The notes under the pieces were generated by a model. It was not told the DNA's origin, made no database searches, and saw nothing but the letters and a program-made list of their open reading frames with translations. 64,000 bases of DNA. Source: Cellulomonas cellasea. Lineage in GTDB: Bacteria > Actinomycetota > Actinomycetes > Actinomycetales > Cellulomonadaceae. The stretch's first letter is position 1. Each line of letters opens with the position of its first letter. The translations under genes and the position numbers were made by a program. This document shows, one piece after another, positions 18,879 through 26,031 of this stretch. The stretch covers positions 310,001-374,000 of the forward strand of contig NZ_JAUDBQ010000001.1 in assembly GCF_030372105.1 (NCBI RefSeq). The letters are read 5' to 3'.

Positions 18879-19052
18879 GCCCGGAAGCCGACGCGCGCGA
18901 GGCGTGTCGGCTGTCGGGGGCGTGGTGGTCGCCAGAGCGGTGGTGATGGGTGTCTCCCAGAACGGTCACGCGGTGACGGGCTCGCCGCGGAGCTGGTCGC
19001 TGCCGCGGCGAGCCCGGTCAGAGATGACGGGGGCTCAGTCGGAGATGACGGC

Positions 19053-19472
19053 TCAGTCGGAGATGACGACCGAGACCTTCTCGACAGCAGTCGCCGCGAC
19101 AGACGCGGACGGGGCGCCGAGGTTGACGGCGCCAGCGGACGCGACACCAGTGACCTGCCCCAGCGAGGCGCCGGAGGCGTCGATCAGGTCGGCCTTGACG
19201 GCCTTGCCGTCGCAGGCCGCGTCCACGTCGTTGAGCGTCACGCCGGACACGTTGTAGCCCGGGCTCGAGGCGCTCGCGGCGAAGGAGTTGTCGAATCCGA
19301 CGGTGATGGGGGTCCCGGTGGGCTGGCACGAGGCCACCACCACGGTGTTGGCCGCGAGCGTCCCACCCTCGAGGTTCAGCGTGGCGGCTGACGCCAACGC
19401 GAGGCCGGCGACACCGAGCACGGCCAGGGAGACAGCGGCGGTCTTGCGACGGTTGGAGGTCTTGCGGGCCAT
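19053..19472 (-). CDS. Small exported protein of the SipW-associated family (3)
   Basis: A 139-residue protein with a positively charged N-terminus (ARKTSNRRKTAA) and hydrophobic segment ending LALASAATL. The mature part holds two cysteines and the pattern YNVSGVTLNDVDAACDGKAV, then VEKVSVVISD. It belongs with the 17000-17410 protein and the first half of the 17542-18348 protein. Such SipW-cognate proteins include TasA/camelysin-like fibre formers in Firmicutes; whether this one forms fibres is unknown. AGGAG lies 6 nt before the ATG. It is first in the cluster, behind a promoter with an inverted repeat. Confidence 0.8.
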   Translation of the reverse strand: MARKTSNRRKTAAVSLAVLGVAGLALASAATLNLEGGTLAANTVVVASCQPTGTPITVGFDNSFAASASSPGYNVSGVTLNDVDAACDGKAVKADLIDASGASLGQVTGVASAGAVNLGAPSASVAATAVEKVSVVISD

Positions 19473-19516
19473 GTGGAACTCCTGAGGGGACGAACTGTTG
19501 ATGCTGGCAAAACTGG

Positions 19517-19557
19517 ACGCTAGGCGCGTCGAGATGGCCTCACAGGAACGCGCCTAG
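19517..19557 (-). promoter_or_regulatory. Promoter with 10-bp inverted repeat before the SipW cluster
   Basis: Minus strand TAGCGT (19517-19522) is a good -10, about 38 nt upstream of the first gene's ATG from its expected start point. Perfect arms CTAGGCGCGT (19520-19529) and ACGCGCCTAG (19548-19557) with an 18-nt spacer bracket the -35/-10 region. This looks like an operator for a dimeric regulator. The neighbouring two-component pair is one candidate. The remaining bases up to 19664 show nothing further. Confidence 0.55.
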
Positions 19558-19664
19558 GTGCTGGCACCTGAGGATAGCGAATAGTCCGGATCTTTCACCC
19601 GGGCCATACCGGGCGAACCTCGCGATCCGTGCAGGATTTTGCCGACGGCTGACGCCCGAGGCAG

Positions 19665-20810
19665 TCAAGCCTTGGCCGCTGCCCGGGCGATAGGGACGCG
19701 GGCTCGCAAGGTGGCGCCCCGGCTGCGCGAGGAGGTGAGCGTCAGATCCCCGCCGACGAGCGCCAGCCGGTCCCGCAGCCGCGCAGTCCCGGACGCCGGG
19801 CCGGCATCTGCCGCGTCGAACCCGGCGCCGTCGTCCTCCACCTCCACGACGAGGGCCGCCCCGTCCAAGTCCACTCGGACCTGCAGTGTTCCGGCGCCCC
19901 CGTGCCGCAGCGCGTTCGTCAGCGCCTCCTCCACGACGCGCACCGCGAGCAGCCGCTCCGTCTGGGTGAGCGCCGGGGCAGCCGGATCGTCGAGCGCCCG
20001 CACCTCCGGCGACACCTGCAGGCGTGTGCCGATGCTCGCGGGGATGCGGCCCAACAGCGACCGCATCGCCGGGACCATGCCCACCTCGAGCCCGTCCGGG
20101 TACAGCATCCGGCTGGCCTCGCGCACATCACCCTCGCGGATCTGCTCGAGCTGCGCGCGGATGTCCTGCAATGCCTCGACGTCGGCGTCGCTGGTGGCGC
20201 CCTGGGCCAGATGCCCCTGGATGATGTCGAGGCGCGCGACGATCAGCACCAGACGCTGCTGCAGGCTCCCGTGCAGCCCCTCCGCGACCTCGCGCCGGAC
20301 CCGCACCTCCTCGTTCTGCAACGCGGCCAGCGCCAGCTCGATCTGGATCCGCCCGTCGGCCGACACCTGCGCCTGCATGCGCAGGCGCCGCCGCGACATC
20401 ATGAACGCCACGCCCATGGCCCCCGCCACGGCCGCAGCGCCCAAGGCGCTGAAGAACTCGATCGACACGGCCTGCAGCGGGCTGTCCGCGTCGTAGATGC
20501 CGACCGCCCGCTGGGCCAGCGACCTCGCCCCGGCGCCGAGCACCGCCGCGGCCAGCGCCCGCGCGAGCATGCGCCACTGCGAGCGCTCCTCATGCACTCT
20601 GAGCGCCGCGATGGCGGCCAGCATCCCGGCGACTCCCACCAAGTTGGCCGCCAGGCGCGGCACCGCCCCGCCGACGCCGAACGGGCCCGCGGAGAACACG
20701 TACGCCGTCTGCACCGCGGCGCCCACCCCGAACACGACGAGGATCGCCGCGACGGCCACCAGCAGCGCGTGCAGGTCCGTCGCGTCATCGACCTGGCGGC
20801 GGAACGTCAT
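19665..20810 (-). CDS. Sensor histidine kinase, NarL-partner (HisKA_3-like) type
   Basis: A 381-residue membrane kinase. About four membrane helices fill residues 15-138 with little external loop, so it probably senses a membrane or intracellular signal. The dimerisation/phosphoacceptor region VRREVAEGLHGSLQQRLVLI has His180. The HATPase domain shows the N-box VVEEALTNALRHG and G1-box VEDDGAGFD. The partner is the divergent LuxR-type response regulator at 20888, across a 77-nt gap. The ligand and targets are unknown; the nearby SipW cluster is a candidate target by position. Confidence 0.9.
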   Translation of the reverse strand: MTFRRQVDDATDLHALLVAVAAILVVFGVGAAVQTAYVFSAGPFGVGGAVPRLAANLVGVAGMLAAIAALRVHEERSQWRMLARALAAAVLGAGARSLAQRAVGIYDADSPLQAVSIEFFSALGAAAVAGAMGVAFMMSRRRLRMQAQVSADGRIQIELALAALQNEEVRVRREVAEGLHGSLQQRLVLIVARLDIIQGHLAQGATSDADVEALQDIRAQLEQIREGDVREASRMLYPDGLEVGMVPAMRSLLGRIPASIGTRLQVSPEVRALDDPAAPALTQTERLLAVRVVEEALTNALRHGGAGTLQVRVDLDGAALVVEVEDDGAGFDAADAGPASGTARLRDRLALVGGDLTLTSSRSRGATLRARVPIARAAAKA

Positions 20811-20887
20811 GGTCGCCTCGCATCCCGTGGGGTGTCGGCGGCCGCGCTTGCGGCCCGCTGACCTGGCCGCCGACGATACTGGGAGGC

Positions 20888-21559
20888 GTGACGCAGACCG
20901 ACCACCGGCTGATCCGTGTCGGGATCGTCGAGGACCAGCCGCTCTTCCGCTCCATGCTCGAGCTGACCCTCGCCGGCGTGCCGGGGCTGCGGGTCGTCGC
21001 CGCCGTCGGCACCGTCACCGCCGCGAACCAGGCCTTCAAGCCGGGCGCCGTCGACGTGGCGCTGCTCGACATCGACCTGCCCGATGGCAACGGCATCGCG
21101 CTGGGCGTCACGCTGCGCCGCGCGCAGCCCGGGCTCGGCATCCTGCTGCTGTCCGCGCATGACGCGATGGACCTGCTGCTCGACCTGCCGCCGGACGTCG
21201 CCAGCGGCTGGAGCTACCTGAGCAAGACCTCCTCGACCAGCACCGACGAGCTCGTGCGCGCGGTGCGGGCCACCGCCGACGGGCACACGACCCTCGACCC
21301 GGCCCTGCTGGACCGCATGGAGCCACGCGCCGGGTCGTCCGTGGCGCGGCTCACCGACCGCCAGTACCGGGTGCTGCGGCTGCTCGCACGAGGGCTGTCC
21401 AACGCGGGCATCGGCGAGGAGCTGGGCATCGCCGAGAAGTCCGTGCAGAACCACATCAACACGATCTACGCGGCGCTCGGCATCGACGCCGACCCGGCGC
21501 GGAACCCGCGGGTGACGGCGGCGCTGCGGCTGCTGGAGGAGACCGGGCCCGCCTCCTGA
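20888..21559 (+). CDS. LuxR/NarL-family response regulator
   Basis: A 223-residue two-component regulator. The receiver domain (about 8-125) has acidic pocket VEDQ, phosphoacceptor Asp61 (LLDIDLPDGNG) and Lys113 (YLSKTSS). The C-terminal LuxR helix-turn-helix runs from LTDRQYRVLRLLARGLSN to EKSVQNHINTIYAALGI. It pairs with the divergent histidine kinase. GTG is the start: GATACT (20875-20880) lies 7 nt upstream, so the transcript is probably leaderless, although GGGAGG is also adjacent (too close for normal initiation). Confidence 0.93.
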   Translation: MTQTDHRLIRVGIVEDQPLFRSMLELTLAGVPGLRVVAAVGTVTAANQAFKPGAVDVALLDIDLPDGNGIALGVTLRRAQPGLGILLLSAHDAMDLLLDLPPDVASGWSYLSKTSSTSTDELVRAVRATADGHTTLDPALLDRMEPRAGSSVARLTDRQYRVLRLLARGLSNAGIGEELGIAEKSVQNHINTIYAALGIDADPARNPRVTAALRLLEETGPAS

Positions 21560-21632
21560 GCCGTCGCCCGCAGCGCCCCGACGGTGCGCTCCCCAGAGGC
21601 GGCGCCCCGGAGCGCGTGGCATGGTCGTTGTC

Positions 21633-22142
21633 ATGAAAGCGACCGCCATGCTGCTCGGCGGGGCGCTCCTGGCAGTGGGCGCCATCGCGGGCTGCAGCAG
21701 CCCCAACGACGCCGAACCACGGCCCGCCACCGCCAGCCCCCCGGCCGGCGGCACGAGCACTCCCCCCGACTCGAGCACTCCGCCCGACTCCGAAGCCGAC
21801 TGGCCCGACTCCCTCGAGCTCGCCACCGCCATCCAAGGCCAGCACAACCCGCTGTCCGTCGCGTGGATCGCCGTGGCCACCCTCGGCACTGACGACCTCG
21901 ACGCCGCGCTGAACCCCGCGAGCGCCCTGGTGGAGGACGTCGGCTACGACGGCTCGCAGTGGCCCCTGAGCTGCCAGCACGACGCATACGCGGCACTGGG
22001 CGTGACGGATGGGCCGAGCACGGAGTTCGGCGTGGGGGTGGTGTTCACCACGCATGCCGACGCCGTGGCCTTCGACGAGCTGTGGACGGGGCCGATGCTG
22101 GGCATCGTGGACGGCGACGTCTTCTGCGACCTGGGCGGCTAG
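21633..22142 (+). CDS. Putative lipoprotein of unknown function
   Basis: A 169-residue protein with a lipoprotein signal (MKATAMLLGGALLAVGAIAGCSS). A Pro/Ser/Thr-rich linker (about 20-55) precedes a mature domain with two further cysteines (PLSCQHDAYAALG and VFCDLGG) that could pair. No family was recognised. ATG 21633 is preferred over 21621 because it gives a normal signal peptide with an early Lys. The stop codon overlaps that of the convergent gene through a CTAG palindrome, leaving no room for a terminator. Confidence 0.7.
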   Translation: MKATAMLLGGALLAVGAIAGCSSPNDAEPRPATASPPAGGTSTPPDSSTPPDSEADWPDSLELATAIQGQHNPLSVAWIAVATLGTDDLDAALNPASALVEDVGYDGSQWPLSCQHDAYAALGVTDGPSTEFGVGVVFTTHADAVAFDELWTGPMLGIVDGDVFCDLGG

Positions 22143-23254
22143 GCCAGCCCCGTCGGGGCTTGCGCGCTGTCGGCCGGTCGCCAGGCCCAGCCCTCCCTGC
22201 TCCAAGCCATGCGAGCGGCGCCTTCACGCACGGTGTCAGTGAGCCACCAGGTGGCGTCCGGACACCAGCCAGCCAGCGTCGTCGTCTCCCCGGGCGCCAC
22301 CTGCACTGCCGTTCCCGAGGTCAGGAGCCAGCCGAGGACGCTGACATGCACGCCGTCATACGCCTCGGCCACAGCAGCCCAGTCGGGGATCAGCCAGGAG
22401 CCGTCGCGGGCGTCCACCGCCTCGTACCAGTCGGGCCGCCGTGAGGCCGTGACGTCCAGCGGGAACGCCGCCACCAGCGCGGCCCAGTCCTGCGGGCCGG
22501 TGATCTCCAGCACCCGCGCGGCCGGATCGACCGCGCACCGGGTCAGATCGGCCGACGCCCACCCCTCCTCGTCCTCGGTGAGCCACAACGCGGCGGACCC
22601 CTCCCCCGGGAGCGCCCGCGTCGTCACGTCGAGCCCGGAGAGCGCGGGCGTGGCCCACCACATGCCGCCCATCCGGCGGTGCGGGCGCCCCGCGCGCTCC
22701 TGGGCGAACCAGCGCTCCTGGTCGAGCACAGACTCGCGCCATCGGCTCAGGCGGCGCCCGGCAATGTCGTCGCGCACGGGGGCGGGCACCCCCGCGAAGG
22801 CGGTGCGGACCTGGGCGTCACGGTCGAGCGGCCCCGACCACCAGGCAGCCTGCGGCGCCGCGAGGACCGCCTCGGCGATCGGGAACAGCAACGCGCTGAC
22901 GTCAGGCTCGGCGAGGACGACGTCCTCGGCGTGCGGCGGCTGCCAGTACATGGCGGAGGTCACGGTGTCGGCCAGTGCCGGCAGCAGTCCCCCGACGTGG
23001 GTGGCGCCTGCCTCGGCGGCTGCGGTCAGCGCCTCGTGGAGCGTCGGCGCCGCGAGCGGCTCGGCGGCGTCCGACCTCGCCGAGCAGACGAACTCGACGG
23101 CGACGACGCCGGGGGCGCCCCGGTCCTCGTCGACCCGCCGCGCCGCGTCGAACATCGCGACCCTCACCTGGTCGCCGTGCGGCCCACGCTGGGCGGCCTC
23201 GAGGCAGAGCCGTCGGCCGCGCACACTGGCCAGCAGGTCCGCCGCTGTGATCAT
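22139..23254 (-). CDS. Uncharacterised protein, about 371 residues
   Basis: A soluble protein of unrecognised family. It begins ITAADLLASVRGRRLCLEAA and is rich in tryptophans in the second half (MYWQPPHAEDVVLAEPD, RMGGMWWATPALSGLDVTTR, DATWWLTDTVREGAARMAW). No signal peptide, membrane helix or catalytic motif is obvious. The N-terminal residues and overall layout suggest a lineage-restricted actinobacterial protein. ATG 23254 is chosen since the upstream frame is proline/arginine noise. It lies alone, between a convergent lipoprotein and an oxidoreductase. Confidence 0.72.
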   Translation of the reverse strand: MITAADLLASVRGRRLCLEAAQRGPHGDQVRVAMFDAARRVDEDRGAPGVVAVEFVCSARSDAAEPLAAPTLHEALTAAAEAGATHVGGLLPALADTVTSAMYWQPPHAEDVVLAEPDVSALLFPIAEAVLAAPQAAWWSGPLDRDAQVRTAFAGVPAPVRDDIAGRRLSRWRESVLDQERWFAQERAGRPHRRMGGMWWATPALSGLDVTTRALPGEGSAALWLTEDEEGWASADLTRCAVDPAARVLEITGPQDWAALVAAFPLDVTASRRPDWYEAVDARDGSWLIPDWAAVAEAYDGVHVSVLGWLLTSGTAVQVAPGETTTLAGWCPDATWWLTDTVREGAARMAWSREGWAWRPADSAQAPTGLA

Positions 23255-23304
23255 GGCGCCACTGTAGGGACCGCCAGGGGAGGCGGGCAGCGCTCTTCGG
23301 CAGG

Positions 23305-24270
23305 TCACCGCGTCGGGGTGACCACCACGCGCCTGCCGGAGGGGACCGGCATGGTCCAGGCCTGCTCGACGTCGGCGAGGCCCACCGCCTGGACGCCCAC
23401 GGTGAACGCCCCCGCGTCGATCCACCGCGCGAGGTCCCCGAGCTCCGCCTCCATCGCCTCGGGCGACACCGAGCCCTGCCCACTGCCCAGCACCCGCAGG
23501 TTCACCCGGCGCAGCGCCGCCGACGGCAGCGTGATGTCCGGCCCCGCCACGGAGCCGATCTGGACCCAGTCGAGCCGTCGGGCCGGATCCGCCCGGCTCC
23601 CGACGACAGCGGCCAGCACGTGCTGCGTCGGCGGGCCCCACAGGTAGTCCAGCAGCACGTCGACCTCGGCGGCCGCGCGCCCCACAGCCTGCGCGGCCTC
23701 TCCCAGGTCGCCGTCGAGCGGCACGACGACATCGGCCCCCACATCGCGCAGCGCCTCGAGCCGGGCGGCCCCACGCCCCACAGCCGTGACGGTCCCCGCG
23801 CCGAGCTCCTTCGCGACCTGGATCGCGAGCTGGCCCGCGTTCCCCGTCGCGCCGAACACCAACACGCCCTGACCGGGCCGGAACGACACCCGCCTGCGCA
23901 GCGCCACCCAGGAGGACATCGCCGGGTTCATCGCCGCCGCGACCCGCAACGGGTCCGAGTCGTCCGGCAGCGTCACCGCGCGCCGCGTGTCGACCGCCAC
24001 CCGCTCCGCCATCGAGCCCCGCGAGCTCCCGGGCGGCAGCAGGAAGTACACCAACGACCCGTCGGCCCGGCGCCCCACGCCGTCGATGCCGGGGATCAAC
24101 GGCAACACCCCCGACGACGTGTAGTGGGAGCCGTTCGCCTGCGAGCGCACCCGCGGGTGCAGTCCCGCCGCCAGGACGTCCACGACTTCCTGGTGCTCGC
24201 CCGGCTCCGGCTCCGGCACATCCTCGCACCGCGGCGGGTTGTCGAACGCCGTCACCACTGCCGCGCGCAT
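23305..24270 (-). CDS. Quinone oxidoreductase-like MDR family protein
   Basis: A 321-residue medium-chain dehydrogenase/reductase without the zinc ligands. It begins MRAAVVTAFDNPPRCEDVPE. The NADPH-binding motif VLVFGATGNAGQLAIQVAKELGA is at about 145-170. The catalytic domain keeps the GIDGVGRRADG segment typical of the zinc-independent quinone reductase branch. The substrate is unknown. The start has GGAGG four bases upstream. It lies beside tRNA-Thr and is transcribed in the same direction. Confidence 0.85.
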   Translation of the reverse strand: MRAAVVTAFDNPPRCEDVPEPEPGEHQEVVDVLAAGLHPRVRSQANGSHYTSSGVLPLIPGIDGVGRRADGSLVYFLLPPGSSRGSMAERVAVDTRRAVTLPDDSDPLRVAAAMNPAMSSWVALRRRVSFRPGQGVLVFGATGNAGQLAIQVAKELGAGTVTAVGRGAARLEALRDVGADVVVPLDGDLGEAAQAVGRAAAEVDVLLDYLWGPPTQHVLAAVVGSRADPARRLDWVQIGSVAGPDITLPSAALRRVNLRVLGSGQGSVSPEAMEAELGDLARWIDAGAFTVGVQAVGLADVEQAWTMPVPSGRRVVVTPTR

Positions 24271-24385
24271 GGCGCCTCCGAGGATGTCGATCCCTGACCC
24301 GCGCCGGATCCGGGCACGGCTCGGACCTGACACCTCAGACGCTAGACCCGGTGCGCCGGAGCGCACGCCGGACGGTGGAGTAGAT

Positions 24386-24459
24386 GGAGCCCCCTACCGG
24401 ATTCGAACCGGTGACCCCCTGTTTACAAGACAGGTGCTCTGGCCAACTGAGCTAAGGAG
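24386..24459 (-). tRNA. tRNA-Thr (anticodon TGT)
   Basis: The 74-nt cloverleaf is complete: acceptor GCCTCCT/AGGGGGC with discriminator T, D-arm TTAGCTCAGTTGGCCAGAGC, anticodon loop CTTGTAA (TGT), and T-arm GGTTCGAATCC. CCA follows in the DNA (24383-24385). The anticodon reads ACA and related Thr codons. Confidence 0.96.
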
Positions 24460-24557
24460 GCGTGGCGCCGAGGCGCCGTCGCGGGGCCGTGGTGACGGTC
24501 CGCGACGGGGACGACGCCGGCTCAGCCTACCGAGCCGACGCCGTCCCGTGTGCACGG

Positions 24558-25433
24558 TCAGCCCTTCGCGGCCTCCACGGCCTCGATGAGCTTGCCGTCG
24601 ATGCGCCAGTCGTAGACGGACGTGTCGAGCGGCTTGCCGTTGATGACGACGGTCGGCGTCGCGAGGTTCGTGCCTGCGGCCTCGAGGTCGTCACCGGCCT
24701 GCTGGGTGAGCGCGGAGACGTACGGGGCGTAGACGCGCCACGGGTTGTCGCCGTCAGTCTGGGTGAACACCTCGATGACGTCGTCGGGGACGCCTGCCTC
24801 ACGGGCGATCTCGGCGATCTGCGCGTCGGTCAGGCCACCGGTGCCCTCCTCGGGCTGGTTGGCGAACATCGCGTCGTTGAACGCGAGGAACTTGTCCGGG
24901 GCGAGGTCCGCGACGGCTGCTGCGGCGTTGGCCGCGCGCGTGGAGAACTGGGTGCCGTTGGACGCGCGGTCGAGGATCGAGATCGGGTGGTAGACGACTG
25001 TCACGTCGCCGCTGGCCCGCAGCTCCTCGAGCTGGTGGGCGTTGGCCTCCTCGAAGGTGCCGCAGACGGGGCACATGTAGTCGAGGTAGACGTCGACGAC
25101 GGTGCCGCCGTCGGCGGTGGTCCCGGCGACGTCCTCGCTGGCCACGGGGATGCCCCCGTTGCTCGGCTGCGCGGTGGAGGGCTCCTTCACCTCGGAGAGG
25201 GTCACCGGGTCGCCGGTGTAGGCGGCCTCGGCCTCGGCGCTGTCGTCGGGCTGCTGGGCCAGGATCATCGTGATGACGACGGCGAGCACGGCGAGGGCGG
25301 CGACGAGGCCGCTGATCGCCACGATGCGGTTGCGCTTCTCGCGCTTGGCCTGCTCCTGCTTGAGCTGGAGGGCCTTGACGCGGGCGTCGTCGCGTCGCTG
25401 CGCCTTGCTGGGTCGGGGGTCGTTGGTCGGCAT
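24558..25433 (-). CDS. Membrane-anchored DsbA-like thiol oxidoreductase
   Basis: A 291-residue protein. A basic N-terminal segment (to 37) precedes one membrane helix (about 38-60), then an extracytoplasmic thioredoxin/DsbA-like domain with active site CPVC (Cys121-Cys124, context VYLDYMCPVCGTFEEAN). The cis-Pro segment TNLATPTVVINGK is intact. It belongs to the actinobacterial group with cytoplasmic N-terminus and a thiol domain outside, probably involved in disulfide formation or isomerisation of exported proteins. It is followed closely (same strand) after the small membrane protein gene. Confidence 0.9.
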   Translation of the reverse strand: MPTNDPRPSKAQRRDDARVKALQLKQEQAKREKRNRIVAISGLVAALAVLAVVITMILAQQPDDSAEAEAAYTGDPVTLSEVKEPSTAQPSNGGIPVASEDVAGTTADGGTVVDVYLDYMCPVCGTFEEANAHQLEELRASGDVTVVYHPISILDRASNGTQFSTRAANAAAAVADLAPDKFLAFNDAMFANQPEEGTGGLTDAQIAEIAREAGVPDDVIEVFTQTDGDNPWRVYAPYVSALTQQAGDDLEAAGTNLATPTVVINGKPLDTSVYDWRIDGKLIEAVEAAKG

Positions 25434-25472
25434 GGTCCTGCTCTCGGTGCGTGGGGACGTGGGGTCGGCTGG

Positions 25473-25991
25473 TCAGGCGAGCCTGAGCGGCGGACCTCGT
25501 CGGAGCGGGCTGGCCATTCGGACGGATCTGGGCCGGGCGATGGGCCCGGCGCAGGCCGCCGACAGCGCGCGGGCCTGGACGTGCGGCGCCGTGGGGCGCG
25601 GCAACCGGCGCAGCACGGCCCGCAGCAGGCGGCCGGCCGCATTGACGACGCGCACGAGCAGCGCGGTGAGGCCGATCCCGCAGGCGCCCAGTGCGGCGTG
25701 CGCGGCGATCACGGGGAGGGCGAGGCTCATCACCAGCACGGCGCGGTGCGCGCCTGCCGGGTCCATCGCGAGGCTGCCGTCCGGGCAGTCGGCGCTGCCC
25801 TGCAGCAGCGCGAGCCGCACCCCCAGCATGGCCAGCGGGCCGTCGGCGCTGGTGCACGCGTGCAGCAGCACGCGCCCGCCGAACAGGACGTGCAGGAGCC
25901 CGACAGTCCCGATGGAGGCGACCGTGAGCGCGCTGACGTCCCGCGCGAGCATGCGCGGGATGGCGCCGAGGCGCGCGCGGGCAGCGGTCAT
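25473..25991 (-). CDS. Small integral membrane protein of unknown function
   Basis: A 172-residue protein. Hydrophobic stretches are seen at about residues 20-45 (SALTVASIGTVGLLHVLFGG) and 84-115 (AVLVMSLALPVIAAHAALGA). Two cysteines flank the external part (HACTSADG, SADCPDG). The basic, proline-rich C-terminus (LLRAVLRRLPRPTAPHV) is probably cytoplasmic. No family was recognised. It sits 39 nt upstream of the DsbA-like gene in the same direction, so the two may be co-expressed. Confidence 0.65.
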   Translation of the reverse strand: MTAARARLGAIPRMLARDVSALTVASIGTVGLLHVLFGGRVLLHACTSADGPLAMLGVRLALLQGSADCPDGSLAMDPAGAHRAVLVMSLALPVIAAHAALGACGIGLTALLVRVVNAAGRLLRAVLRRLPRPTAPHVQARALSAACAGPIARPRSVRMASPLRRGPPLRLA

Positions 25992-26031
25992 GCGGCCAGG
26001 GTACGTGGTGCTCCTGGCGCCGTTGAAGGGC

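Noticed and set aside
22139..24229. 696-codon extension of the protein at 22139-23254
   Set aside because: The added part overlaps the MDR oxidoreductase gene in another frame and is Arg/Gly/Ala noise.
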